Origin: Adineta ricciae | Taxonomy: Eukaryota; Rotifera; Eurotatoria; Adinetida; Adinetidae | Assembly: GCA_905250025.1 (NCBI GenBank) | Contig: CAJNOJ010000200.1 | Coordinates: 1-64,000 of the forward strand | DNA: 64,000 nucleotides | Direction: 5' to 3' | Shown: in pieces, positions 1 to 11,214 of the stretch | How the letters are laid out: the number at the start of each line of letters is the position of its first letter | Numbering within the stretch: position 1 is the stretch's first letter | The notes under the pieces: generated by a model | Told to the model about the DNA's origin: nothing | Seen by the model: only the letters and a program-made list of their open reading frames with translations | The model's database searches: none | Program-made: the position numbers and the translations under genes

Positions 1-340
1 ATTTGTTTGGATCGATTGGCAATGTAGAAGTCGAAAACAAAGTAGATCGTGAACTGAAATGCACCGCTAGACAATATGATCTCGAGAGTGAGAAAAGGCC
101 AAGCGTCTTCAAATGGCTGAAGAATAAAATATGTCACGCATTGATTGTTGCCTCGTCATAATCGAAATGAGATTGTGATTGCAGCGATGCATTTTTAGTC
201 GAAACAACACTAATGGCTAGAATCGATTGTAAACGACTTTCTTCAGTAACAGAGTAACGTTCACGTGAGAGCAACCGCCACATTGCGATCCGCTGAGTTT
301 CTGCTCGATGTTATGCTGATTCGATAGGCTTCAGTCCTAT
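1..340 (-). CDS. possible partial exon(s) of a membrane protein at the left edge
   Basis: On the minus strand, from about position 119 to the edge, an open frame follows a good 3' splice acceptor (TTATTCTTCAG). It encodes an aromatic-rich hydrophobic stretch (PFEDAWPFLTL...FTIYFVFDFYIANRSKQ), which reads like a transmembrane segment and a short loop. To its right (about 145-325) a second minus frame encodes a polar stretch (RIAMWRLLSRERYSVTEE...HFDYDEATINA). The two frames overlap at their ends and differ in phase. They can be joined only by an intron of about 21 nt, too short for this genome, so I cannot build one model. The gene would continue beyond the window. Family not recognised; this could also be the remains of a gene. 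Confidence 0.3.
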
Positions 341-1410
341 ACGACATTTGCATTTTATCATGCAGCACTTTGCTCTCATACTCCTATTCATCTTCATTCG
401 TTTTCTATGACTTAGTGATTTTTCTTCGAGAAAAAAATCATCAAGTTTCATTTTACCATTACTTCTTCATAAATCGAATCGAATCGAATGGAATGCAATG
501 GAATATTTTATAAACTGTAATGTGTCTTATCAAATTAAGTAGGGACAGAGAGAGAGAAAATGCGTTGAATTGCAACAATCTCTTGTCGTGCACTGTCATC
601 TGAATACAAGTTTATATAAAGATTGCTCTTAGTTGGAATAGAGTCATGCGATATCGTTCTAAATAAATATGTTAATTCTTTAGCACGTCTATAATTCGAA
701 TATTTTAGAGTCAGATATAACATTTCATCTTAAATTGCTTTGGTATTCTTGATTTATTCTAGATTGCTATTTATTAAATAAGGATCGTAACCTGAATGAC
801 GAAGTTGAATTCGATAATTTCAGTGATCATCGAAACTACGATGAATGTTCTCTGTATATTGTAGGAAAGGTATTTTAATAAAACTTTGTTATTGAGTTTC
901 TTTGTTTTGGATTTATGGGAATAATCAATATTTGATCGTAAAAGTCTGGCCAATCATATTGAGGGCAAAAAATGCCTACGTAACCTTGTAGTGAAAGACA
1001 TTTTTGAAAATAAAAGAAACTCGATACTTATTGTTTACATAAAAATCATATAGAGAATCGAGAGGAACAGCCGCCGTCAATTCTTCCATAAAGACATGAT
1101 TTTTTCGCTGCCACGTTCTTACTCATTCGTTTTATTGCCCATTGTACACTGTGTGAAATAACATAGACATCAAATCGCGTCGCATACAAAACAGCATTCA
1201 ATTCTCATTCGAAGGCAAACAACAGCGATGATGAAGTACTGTTGAAATGCAATTCAATTCTCTGCATAAAATTGTGATCATAGTAATCAGGTAAATACGA
1301 AATCAGTCGACAAGATTTTTACCAAAGTCGTTTAGTATTCATAAAAAAGCAGAAAACCAGCTGTTATATCAAAATTTAATTGATTACTTCAGTTTGTATG
1401 TGTGTGTGTA
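341..1410. other. non-coding stretch, no gene seen
   Basis: This is AT-rich DNA with only short open frames that lack start context and splice sites. The last part (about 1381-1410) has a TG microsatellite just before the next gene's start codon. It probably holds that gene's promoter and 5' leader, though I see no clear TATA box. Confidence 0.5.
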
Positions 1411-2214
1411 ATGACACGAATGATAGGAATGAGAATTTATTGGTGTTCTTTACATATTTTGTTTCTTTCAATCGTTTCATGCCAAATTACTCCAGATATA
1501 ACTGAACCACGAATAACATCGATTGTTCCAATTAATTCCACAGCATTAACTGTTAACTGGCAGTTCGCTGATACGTCAATTGATCGATCAGATTTAATAA
1601 GAATTTCAATTGATTTTCACGAGTATTATTATACTTACAATCGAACATATTCAGGAACGAATTACACGTTTGTATCAACAAACAAGACAATAACAAGTAT
1701 AACGAAAAATTTCGAATTAGTAAACGCTTATTATTATGTTTGTTTCTCATCCAATTCAACCGTAACTAACGTCAGTATATATTTGGCAATTACGAACAAT
1801 TGTATTTTAGCTCGAACATGTTCACGTTCGAATACAACATGTTCAGGACCATCATCAGTTCTTATATCATCGATCAACATGTCTCCTACTGCATTTTTAA
1901 TCTCATTTCTTTGGCCGAATGATTTACCATATAAGCCAATTTCTTTTACGACCCACTTGATCAATAATAATCAATCAGGCACACCACTGAGTGTCATACA
2001 AAATTCGACGTATACAAATCGATCCTATCTATTTAGTGGCCTCACGTCGAGTACAGTTTATACTGTGAACACAAGCTTTAGCTATAGTACACTTTACAAT
2101 GTTACAAAAACGAATACGAGTACTTTGATAGTAACAACATCTTCCTCAGCAAGAATGTTTTATACCGGTGTTGTACATTTCTTCTCGGTGATAATGTTCG
2201 TCTTATTCTTCTAG
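1411..2214 (+). CDS. secreted fibronectin-III-like, probably GPI-anchored surface protein
   Basis: A single-exon frame of 267 residues. The first ATG is at 1411; the upstream in-frame GTG at 1402 is not a credible start. A signal peptide is clear (YWCSLHILFLSIVSC, ending near residue 22). Two fibronectin type III-like modules follow: one opens with PRITSIVPINSTALTVNW, and the second has the closing YLFSGLTSSTVYTVNTSFSY pattern. There are more than ten N-glycosylation sequons, so the protein passes through the secretory pathway. The last 20 or so residues are hydrophobic (VVHFFSVIMFVLFF) with no basic tail, the mark of a GPI-anchor signal. Partner and function are unknown; FN3 modules suggest adhesion or receptor work. 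No paralogue lies in the window. Confidence 0.75.
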   Translation: MTRMIGMRIYWCSLHILFLSIVSCQITPDITEPRITSIVPINSTALTVNWQFADTSIDRSDLIRISIDFHEYYYTYNRTYSGTNYTFVSTNKTITSITKNFELVNAYYYVCFSSNSTVTNVSIYLAITNNCILARTCSRSNTTCSGPSSVLISSINMSPTAFLISFLWPNDLPYKPISFTTHLINNNQSGTPLSVIQNSTYTNRSYLFSGLTSSTVYTVNTSFSYSTLYNVTKTNTSTLIVTTSSSARMFYTGVVHFFSVIMFVLFF

Positions 2215-2505
2215 AAATAAAATCTTCTTCGAAAAGATGAATATTTGTTTGTTCTCTATTTATTTAATTAAACCTTATTTTCATAAAAAGTTCTTCTTGA
2301 GCAAGAAATGAATAGTTTGATCTTTATCGAAAGTTTTATTTTGTTTGTTGGTTATGAAGAACAGATCAATAAACAAATGAAACAATATCTAAGAATTCAT
2401 AGTTCATTCATATTGAATAAGACGGAATGTTGTTAAATACCGTGTCTACAAGAAGAATGATTCATAAATTTCTTGTTATTGCAAGGCAACACCAGAAACC
2501 TACGA

Positions 2506-2625
2506 TTAACTTTGTTTTTTTGCTGCAATATTCGATGAATTGATGTAATGATAAAGAATAATCAATAAAAACACCAAAACATTGAGAATATTAGCAATAA
2601 TTGCCAATTGCACGTCAGAAATCAT
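2506..2625 (-). CDS. OST4: OST4, dolichyl-diphosphooligosaccharide-protein glycosyltransferase 4 kDa subunit
   Basis: A 39-residue frame without introns: MISDVQLAIIANILNV, then VLVFLLIILYHYINSSNIAAKKQS. It matches known OST4 proteins (about 37 residues, MI(T/S)DVQLAIFANMLGV...LYHYVA...KKQ) along its whole length, in both the N-terminal motif and the single transmembrane helix (about residues 5-26). OST4 is a tiny ER membrane subunit of oligosaccharyltransferase; it stabilises the catalytic STT3 subunit with its partners during N-glycosylation. Its length, fixed start and lysine-containing tail leave little doubt. It is easy to miss because of its size. It is transcribed away from the EF-hand gene that starts at 3257. 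Confidence 0.92.
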   Translation of the reverse strand: MISDVQLAIIANILNVLVFLLIILYHYINSSNIAAKKQS

Positions 2626-2737
2626 GACTGTTGATCGAATAGAATATGATATTGTTTTCGAATCTAAAATACAACTAAATTATGCCATACAATTCTTTTC
2701 ATTCTCAACACCATCAGAAGAAACTTCTCAAAAAAAT

Positions 2738-2980
2738 TTATTCAATGCTTTTTTTTAAATGTTTGTTTGTCCACGAGTGGATTTGTCCTTTCCCTATTGG
2801 CGCATGTTCTACCAATCGTAAAGAATGGTTACCAGGACGTCGTAAGTTATCACTGTAAACGATCAACATAATTATGAATATGGTCTCACCCGCAAAATAA
2901 ATGATCCCTGCCTGTTTTGAATATGCGCATCTCCTACGAATAATAATTACCAATAAGAAGTACGAAGATAAGATATACAC
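2738..2980 (-). CDS. uncertain small membrane-protein reading frame
   Basis: An open frame of up to 80 residues on the strand of OST4, 112 bp upstream of its start. It has one or two hydrophobic stretches (ILSSYFLLVIII, TIFIIMLIVY) and a polar tail (RRPGNHSLRLVEHAPIG). A possible short intron (GTGAGACC...TTTACAG) lies inside, but removing it shifts the frame to an early stop. I recognise no family. It may be a real small gene, the 5' leader of OST4, or chance. Confidence 0.2.
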   Translation of the reverse strand: MYILSSYFLLVIIIRRRCAYSKQAGIIYFAGETIFIIMLIVYSDNLRRPGNHSLRLVEHAPIGKGQIHSWTNKHLKKSIE

Positions 2981-3171
2981 ATAGATATGTACATGAAAAA
3001 AGAAATTAAGTTTGAAATAAATGTAGAAGATTTTTTGTACGAGGCAAAAAAGCAGAACAAGGTCGTGGTTCGATTTCTCCAGAATGAAATATAATGACCC
3101 GAAGTGAATGTGTGTGCGAAAGAATCAAATTGAGATCGACTTGGTTGAGTGACTTTCGCCTAGCATAAAGA

Positions 3172-3179
3172 TATATAAG
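3172..3179 (+). promoter_or_regulatory. TATA box of the EF-hand/proline-rich gene A
   Basis: TATATAAG lies 78 bp before the start codon at 3257. The spacing fits a transcription start near 3200 and a short 5' leader. Confidence 0.6.
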
Positions 3180-3256
3180 TGCCTGTAGATCAGTGGTTTC
3201 TGTACTACAGACGAACTTTCTATTCGCAGTGAATCGTTATACACAAAAATTTTCAA

Positions 3257-4914
3257 ATGGCGACCACCGATGCTGCTTTCAATCAAGCAGACGCCAATCA
3301 TGATGGTACATTGTCTCGAGACGAATTTAAAGATTTTCTAGTACGAAATTCTGTTAGTGGAAGTACGACAACAAATTATCCTGTCAGTACGGATTATAGT
3401 GATATTGATACTACTGGTGGATATGGCTCGACAGTCTATCGATCATCAGTATATGGAACATCTACAGGTGGTACTAGTGGTGATGCGGCTGGTTTAGGAC
3501 TTGATTTAGGTTATACTGGTTCTAACTATGGAGCTGCTACATATGAATCGGCATCGTTTCGTTCATCTGTTGGTGGTAGTGATACATCGAACTACAATAT
3601 CGTTGGAACGGGCGCAGTCTCAGGTGCGGATGCAGTGTCAACTACTTTTTCATCGGAATCACAAACATCATCCGTTCAGCACTATGAAACTGATGAGCAA
3701 GGCAATTTTAAAGATGCAAATCCACAAATTGTGCGCCGTCCAGCTATCGAGGGGCCTGTGACTCTTACACAAAACATCAGAGTTCGATTCCTTCAACCAC
3801 CACCTGTGCCACCACCAGGCGTAAGATCGTTTTTCAATATATGTAGGAATTATTTCATCGGTGTATTTTTTTTCAAAATTTCGTTCTAGCCATTGATTAT
3901 CAAAGAAGTGCGACCACCACAACCACCCCCACCACAGCCACTGCGTGTTCGTCAACAAGCACCTCCGCTTCCACAACAACCACCACTTGTTTTACGTGAG
4001 CGGCCACCACCGGCACCGGCAGTTGTTGCTTCTCAAACAGGTAGAGGTCAATAAGAAAAGTATTGACAGTCGTCATCGTTTCAATGTATAATTTTTAGTT
4101 ATACGAAATCTTGCAGCTATTGCAGTTCCACCACGATCAGTTGTTATTGAGCGTTTGCCGCCCGCTCCACCAAAACCTCGTAAGTGTTCTTTTTATGTTT
4201 TTCCAATCAAGCAATGTCTAACATTATGTTTATGATGATCAGGGGACATCATCATTGAGCGTTGGGTTCCCTACGGGCCACAACCCGAACGAAAAACGAT
4301 CGTTCAGCGAGCGGAAGCAGCGATAGTCTATCCCAAACCGCGTAACATGATCATACAATATGAAGCACCACAAGTTCGAGTCATTCGCCAATTTGAACGT
4401 CTCGGAGTCACACCGGCTAATCCACAAGAGTATATTCAACGTTACGGAGCTACCCTTTTCGATGCTCATACGTTATTACAACAAGCTCGTGCTGCTGGCG
4501 TCGTTGAAGATATTGTAAGTAGCCCACGGTTTTGAATTTGCTCGTAAATATATTGAATATTTGATTTAGTCACCACCAGCAGCATCAGCTTCAGCTATAT
4601 CAGGTTCATCTGATTTCTCTTCGACAGAAAGAGCAAGCATAATCAACTACGACAATCTCAATCGTGGTAGTATTGACATAGGCAGAATCAGCAGCGCGGG
4701 CGGTGCAGGCCGTTCTTCATACTATGAATCATCATCGTACAGATCGACTGGTGACGTTGCAGGATTAGGTGCTGGTGGAAGAAGCTCAACAATTTACGAG
4801 TCATCGTATAAAACATCTACAGCAGGTGATGTAGGTGATGCATTATTCAATGCTGTTGATACAAATAACGATGGCGTTATATCACAGGCAGAATTTCGCA
4901 ATGCTGGACTTTAG
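3257..4914 (+). CDS. EF-hand-flanked proline-rich protein, paralogue A
   Basis: Five exons (3257-3820, 3890-4040, 4099-4179, 4243-4514, 4570-4914) give 470 residues in unbroken frame with GT..AG borders. An EF-hand loop sits at each end: DANHDGTLSRDEF near residue 15 and DTNNDGVISQAEF near the C-terminus, so calcium binding is likely. A Gly/Ser/Thr/Tyr-rich region follows the first hand. The middle is a conserved core with proline-rich runs (VRFLQPPPVPPPG, PLIIKEVRPPQPPPP), then repeated short blocks VVIERLPP and IIIERWVP, and a globular-looking block (QYEAPQVRVIRQFERLGVTP..PQEYIQRYGA). The alternating charged/hydrophobic and proline blocks recall cytoskeletal or cortical scaffold proteins, but I cannot name the family. 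The paralogue at 5446-7349 is convergent and shares three exon lengths exactly. There is no signal peptide. Confidence 0.85.
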
Positions 4915-5445
4915 ATGAGATAAAGATAAATAAATCAAATTCGCTTTTCTTTCTCTTGATAAACCACATTGAAATTATTTTTGTCTTTTTTTACTAATTT
5001 TTCAAATACTCTCTTGACACTATTTGTAGCATAATATGAATAAAACTAGTTTTCAGAAATCACATGTACATCGAATGTTCAGATGTTCTTTCTTTCGTTG
5101 TTCTTTTTCTTTATTGAGGGAAAGGAAAGCAAAAATGTGAAACAAGAATTTGATGTAATTTGATCTATACATTTGCAAATGTAATGTCAAGCAAAGGAAA
5201 TGAAAAAAAAAATGAATGTAAAAGATATAATCAAGGAGAAAAGAAGAGCGAAGCAGAACGAATGTGTGACATATGAAAAAAATTGTCCTTGTTCTTCTAA
5301 CAAGGGCTTTGTTACGGAATAGAAAGTCAGGTTTTTTCTCTGTTTATGAACTAATCAAATCAGTTGACACTTCGATTAAGAGAAAAATTAATTCATCTAA
5401 ACAAAAGATTTGCATTGACATTTTTGAAAAGATTAAAATAATCGA
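4915..5445. other. spacer between two convergent genes
   Basis: It holds the 3' ends of the two EF-hand genes, including AATAAA-like signals (for example near 4930 and 5040). A 69-residue open frame on the plus strand (5273-5482) overlaps the minus-strand gene end and looks like chance. No other gene is seen. Confidence 0.6.
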
Positions 5446-7349
5446 TCATTCAACGTACTGGAGTTGTGAACCAAGAAATTGACGGAATTCATTTGGATCA
5501 ATTAGACCGTCTTTATTGAGATCAGCAGCGTTAAACGCAGCATTAGCTAAATCTATATTACTACCATTTGAGCCACTGTAACTCTGATAACCCGAGGCAC
5601 TTGCGTCACCATGAAGAGTACCGTTATTGCCACCCGTAGCGCTAGTACTAGCACCCTGTGATGAATACGAACCTGCTTCGTATGAGGCACTAAAACCTCC
5701 GGATGTTCCATTTTGGCCGGTTTCAAAACCTGAAAATTCTGCACTTCCTGTTTGTCCACCATAGCCTGATGAATCAAAGGATGCTGGCGAACCGATTCCA
5801 GTACTTTCAGCACCTGGCGTAGCACTACCGTATTCGTTATTAAACGTTGCTGATGATGTTCCTCCAACACCAGCAAGGTTGGTTGGTGGCGACTAAAATC
5901 CAATGAATCATGTGATACGAATACAGAACGTCGATGACTTACAATATCTTCAATGACACCAGCAGCACGAGCTTGTTGCACCAATGTTTGTGAATCGTAC
6001 AATGACGTACCGTAACGCTGAACGTATTCTTGTGGGTTTTCTGGCGTAACACCAAGACGTTGAAACTGTCGAACAATGCGAACTTGAGGAGCTTCATATT
6101 GAATAATGACATTGCGTGGTTTTGGATATGGTTTGGGCTCTTCGGCACGTTGGACAATTGTTTTTCGATTTGCTAGGACATTGTATGGGATCCAACGTTC
6201 AATGATGATATCCCCTATCGTCGAACATAGTTTAATCAAATCAGTAGATAAAAATAGAGTAACTTACGTGGTTTCGGTGGAGTTGGAGGTAAACGTTCGA
6301 TGATGACTGATCTGGGAGGGAGTGGGAGAGGTGGAAGTTTTCGTATAACTAAAAAGAGACAATATTACGAAGATGAGTATCTTTGTTATTCTATTACCAG
6401 TTTGAGCTCCTGTTTGGGTGGGGATTGGAGGAGGTTTTTCACGTAGAATAAGTGGAGGCGGGGTAGGACGAGTTGGAGCCCGTTGACGAACAACCAACGG
6501 TGGCGGCGGTGGCGGTTGGGGCGGTCGCACTTCTTTAATGATCAATGGCTAAAAAGAACCGAACTGTCTATACAGCATGTACGACAAAGACAACAACTTA
6601 CGCCTGGTGGTGGAATAGCTGGTGGTTGAAGGAATCGAATTTTGATATTCTGAGTGTAGGTTATTTGTTCACCTTGTGCGGGCCGGCGAATAATTTGTGG
6701 ATTAGGATCTTGATAAAGACCTTGTGCATTGGTGGCGTATTGTTGAATTTGTTGTTGACTATTGCCACCATCGAACGATGATGTTGAAATATCTCCTGCA
6801 GTTCCTACTGTTCTTTCAGCAACTGAATTACCTTCCGCGTCGAACGTTAGACCACCATTGCCGTTACCAGCACCTACTACACTTCCACCGCCCGTTGATG
6901 AGGCAAATGATGTTTGATCGAAGGAATTGAAAGTTGTATTAGCATCGATATTACCAGCACCATTGAGCGTGCCTCCGCCTAAATCACCAACGCCATTATA
7001 ACCATCAGCAACACCACTGTATCCTTCGGCAACGTTATTATAGCCACCAGTACTGTTGTTTCCATCTAAATAACCTCCTGATGAAGAAGAATCGTAGTAT
7101 CTTCCAGAATACTGCCCAGCATCACTTAGATTACCAGTATAAATCGATGCACCAGGTCCAAGATTTTGACTAATAAGATTGCGGAATTCATTCAAATCAA
7201 GTCGTTGATCTTTATTAAGATCTAATAAAGAAATATTTGGTTAACATATTTATAGACAGAGAGAAAGAAAACAAATTTCAAAAAGTATTTTCAATAAAAT
7301 CGAAAAAAAATCAATCAATACCTGCTTGATCAAATATCTCATCGGCCAT
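5446..7349 (-). CDS. EF-hand-flanked proline-rich protein, paralogue B
   Basis: Six exons read right to left: 7322-7349, 6602-7221, 6398-6548, 6268-6348, 5943-6214, 5446-5892. They give 532 residues. Exons of 151, 81 and 272 nt have the same lengths and phases as in paralogue A. An extra intron splits the first EF-hand (MADEIFDQA then DLNKDQRLDLNEF). The second EF-hand is at the end (DLNKDGLIDPNEF). Between them come a Gly/Asn-rich region with GYNNVAEGYSGVADGYNGVG repeats, the proline core (IRFLQPPAIPPPG, LIIKEVRPPQPPPPPP) and the block VRIVRQFQRLGVTPENPQEYVQRYG. It is the product of an old inverted local duplication. Function unknown; a calcium-responsive structural protein is the best guess. 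Confidence 0.85.
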
Positions 7350-7543
7350 ATTGTTACGAAGAATTGCCTATCTGGTAAGAAGTACAAGACTGAATATCAT
7401 TTCGTTGTCATTTTAAATACTGTTACAAAAATCAGTCAAGCAAACCACACCATACAAGGCCATTTTTGTCCATCTCCATCCTTATACAGTAAGTTATTTT
7501 GGTAACGGTTCTTCTTCAAACTTTCATTTTCTCTCTTCGTCCG

Positions 7544-7545
<2 letters not shown>

Positions 7546-7574
<29 letters not shown>
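7546..7574. repeat. (TC)n microsatellite
   Basis: Unbroken TC dinucleotides, about 14 units, about 200 bp upstream of EF-hand paralogue B. Confidence 0.9.
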
Positions 7575-7577
<3 letters not shown>

Positions 7578-8412
7578 TCATTCACATACGAGAACTACGG
7601 TATCTATATTCATATGCACAAAGTAAAAAAAATTTTTTTTTCGTTTTGCTCTTCATGTTTACGCCAGCTGATTCTTTTGATGCGACAGGCGTCATCACCT
7701 TCCTTTTTGTCATTGTCGTAACATCAGGGATGCCTAAACAACTGAAAACTATCAAGGAAACTCGAAGACAATGTCCTTTTCATTGGTTATCAAGCGAAAC
7801 ACTGTCTTATTGACTTTCTATGTCCATACTTTTATCATTGTTCCTATGCTTATTAGACTGTCTGGTTCGTTAATTGCTTTTAATTGATACTCTATCCTGT
7901 TGATATTGAAATAAACGTTGATCAAACACTCGATGTACATAGTAAAAGTCGAGTTTATCAAACGAAATCAAACAACTATTCGAGATAGTTCAAGGTTTGA
8001 AAGAAATCTTTATCAAATGTCTATTTCCAATCAAGAAACCATTCTACTAGATCATGATCATCAGATCAGATCATATATTGATTATCATTAGTCGTAATCA
8101 ATCGAAATGTGAAATTCAGATGTACTAGAGAGACAAAAAAGTCATTTCTTTTTCTACCAATTCAAATTTTAAACAAAAGGTCGATTTGGTATGATCAAAT
8201 ACAGAAATTTTCTCATCAGACACTTATGAGCGAATGCGTATTGAAATTACATCATCAATTTATGAATCTGTATATACATATATTATTCAGTCCATTTTAT
8301 TTTATATAACAACTTCATCTTTTCCAATTTCACTATTTCTATATCAACGATGTTTTAAATAAATAATTTGTTATGTATTAATTGGTATAGCCGTATGCAT
8401 ACGTATCTTCTC

Positions 8413-8435
8413 GTCTTTCGCAATAACGCGAAGAC
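8413..8435. other. short imperfect hairpin
   Basis: GTCTTTCGC and GCGAAGAC pair around a loop of about six bases, with one bulged T. It sits in the gene-free stretch and has no known role; an isolated hairpin of this size can arise by chance. Confidence 0.4.
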
Positions 8436-8704
8436 CGAGAATGCGAACGAACAGCTAATTGTTTGGAGTAATCGATTACATCTTAGAGATATAGTCTTTT
8501 GTTATCGCGAGAATAATTGATCTTTAAGTTAAATTTGCTCATCTATTCATTGCATATATCCTCTAGTAACCTTGTTACAATTAGCTAATTCATTTTGATT
8601 GATTGTATATTCTTCATTAGTTTTATGACAAATTCATCAGTCGGATTTTTTTCTTTTCATTATAAATGTAATCATTTTTTCTTTCTCTGTACTTTCACTT
8701 CTAT

Positions 8705-8738
8705 GACGACGACGACGACGACGATGATGATGATGATG
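8705..8738. repeat. GAC/GAT trinucleotide microsatellite
   Basis: About six GAC units grade into five GAT units. A non-coding simple repeat. Confidence 0.9.
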
Positions 8739-11214
8739 GGAAAAAACTGTCTGTATAATTAACTCTATATGCTCAAGTATTCACAATATGCGTAGATGAA
8801 CGAGCACGAAGAACACATAGGGTTAATTTTTAATCGGAAACCAAACGAAGAATGTTAGGTGTGTATGTGTCTATGATGTGATTCAGATATGCAATAGATC
8901 TCAATTGTGAAAGAAAAGAACACGACGAAAAAGAATGAAAGAAAGTAATAATATAATCAAAGCATTTTTCTTCTCTGTCTGTTTTTCTCTCCCTCTCTCT
9001 TTCTGAGAACCTGTGCGACGCTCGAACAAATTCATCTAACAAATAATCATGATGATGAGATGAAGACAAGTGAGTGAAGCATTCCATGTCAAGGTTAACA
9101 TCACTATAGTCTGGTGCATCGTTTTCTCTTTGAATATTATAATTGATTGTTCAACGACATACGATATTTCAACCTGTAGGATACTTACAATAATGACCAA
9201 CTAAGCAAAGCTGCTAATCCTTCGTTTAATTGTTCATTTCAACGACGCTGGAAAGACAGACAGACGGACGTGTTTATTTTTCGCATGTCATTTGTCATTA
9301 TTAACAAGCACGCGACTCTTAACGACTTGTTTGTTCAACGAAAATCAACAATGAATAGGTACTTGTTAGCCAAAACAATGAAAAAAGAAAAGAAATAATC
9401 GTTTATTAAGCTAACATGCATCTACACAATTAGTAAGTTAATTCAAACATGTTGAATATAGTTGAAACATATAGGACAAAATGAAACATATGTATGAGTC
9501 GTTTTTTGTTTCATCTTGATAACAGGTTTCCGATTAGCTGATTGAACAATTAGCAAAGAGAAAGAATCGATCGGCGTAGGAAATGAACTGAAAAAAGTGG
9601 ACACTTAACGTTAAATTTTCACGTCAAGTATGTATGGGTACAAAATTGAATTCGTCTGTGTGTGTGTAGAGATCAGAATAAAGACAGAGAACTGATCATT
9701 TACGAGGTAAATCGATTAACTATTTCCCGGAAAAATCTTTTTTCGCGTTCTCTTTTGTCTGCCTGTCAAGCACCTGTCTGAAGATGACCTCATTTATTCT
9801 ATTGCTTATTTGCTTTTCTCTTCTTTCTATATTTCACTTTATCCTTAACCGATGACTAGTTCCAGTGAACGTGCTCATTCAGATCATCGGCTATTGTCTC
9901 TCAATGATTTATTCCCTTAGGAGAGAGCAAAAGAGAAAGAGAGAATAAAAGGGGGAGAACAAAAAGAAAGAAGCAAAAGAAAGAAAATCTCAGGAGTATT
10001 CATATCGATCGAACTATTTGTACTTCAATCGTCTGGTATGTAGTTTGATGTAATTGTTTTGTATTTTCTTCTTTTTTTTTCCGAAGATAAACGAAACGAA
10101 TCCTATCAACTGTTAAGTGCAAGTGTGGGCGAGCGATAATTGTTTTCTTGCTTACAAGTCTAGTAATGATTTATCTGACTATTGTTATCAGCGAATAGAC
10201 GAACAAACAAATGAGTAGAGTAAAGAAGGATTAACATTATGGCTTCTATCTTTTTGTGTCGATTTATTATTGTTAGTCACCTTTCGATAGATTTCTGCGT
10301 TCAATCTGACACATTGATGATTAGAATACTGTCGATGATCCTGAACAGACATCATCAGTTACTTGATGATAAGAAGGATAGTGAGAGAGAGCTGTTTATA
10401 CAAGAGACCGAAAAATAGAGAGCGGAGAGAAGAAAAACAGCAATATAGCGAAGACTACATCATTCAATAATAAAATTTGACAACAATGGTACGTTTATAG
10501 CCGCAAGAGACGAAAAGACAGCGCACCAAAGGGAATTAGGAAGTCATTCGATTAATCGATTGAAGTACATCGAGGAGGACTGGACAGACGATAAAAATTG
10601 CTTCACGCGTCAGAGGTGATTATTATTTTTGTTTGACAATCAAACCACAGTCTTAACTTACAGCGCATGTTATGATTAGTAACACTACGAAGAGAGCAAT
10701 GACTGATAGTTTACATGTATTGACTCTTCCTTTTTTCCCTTTTGTTTTCCCTCTGTCTGACCATTATCATCTCATGCTGTTAATATACAAAGTGTCTGTA
10801 TCTTCTTGTGTTTCACTTGGACACGTTTATTTACTAACCAATTCCTTCTGTACATATATTTTATCTTAATGTGACATAAGATACACATTATAATGCAAAA
10901 CTAACAGACATAATCAACTCTGTTCAATCGATTTCTATTCATATCAAAGTTAAGTGTACAGGTTTGTCAAATAAAATTCTCGATTATTATCGAAAGAAAA
11001 AGTTATATTAACTTTCAATTGTCATTCAATCTTATATATATACACATATGTAGGATGACATCATCATTCGCTAAATAATAAACCATATGACATCTAAAAG
11101 CTCTTCTATTTATGACCTTTGCGTGAAAAATCTCGATCCTTCGCATTTTTTTCTATTTCTAGATAATTATTTCTTTAACTCGATTGACGACTATGTCGAT
11201 ATCATTGTCGTCAC

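Larger units (their letters stand above)
7350..11214. other. 3.9 kb without a recognisable gene
   Basis: I see no frame with coding character, and no spliceable chain of exons, on either strand. It contains a (TC)n run at 7546-7574, a GAC/GAT repeat near 8705-8738, a hairpin at 8413-8435 and a purine-rich stretch near 9920-9990. It separates the EF-hand gene start (left, transcribed leftwards) from the Ig receptor (right, transcribed rightwards). It may therefore carry regulatory elements for both, a non-coding RNA, or 5' untranslated exons of the receptor. Confidence 0.5.

Noticed and set aside
3060-3085. GGTTCGATT-like tRNA T-loop
   Set aside because: The flanking bases do not form a T-stem and no cloverleaf fits.
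8830-9087. 85-codon minus-strand frame
   Set aside because: It is made largely from a purine/pyrimidine-skewed repeat (ERERERKTDRE) and has no homologue signal.
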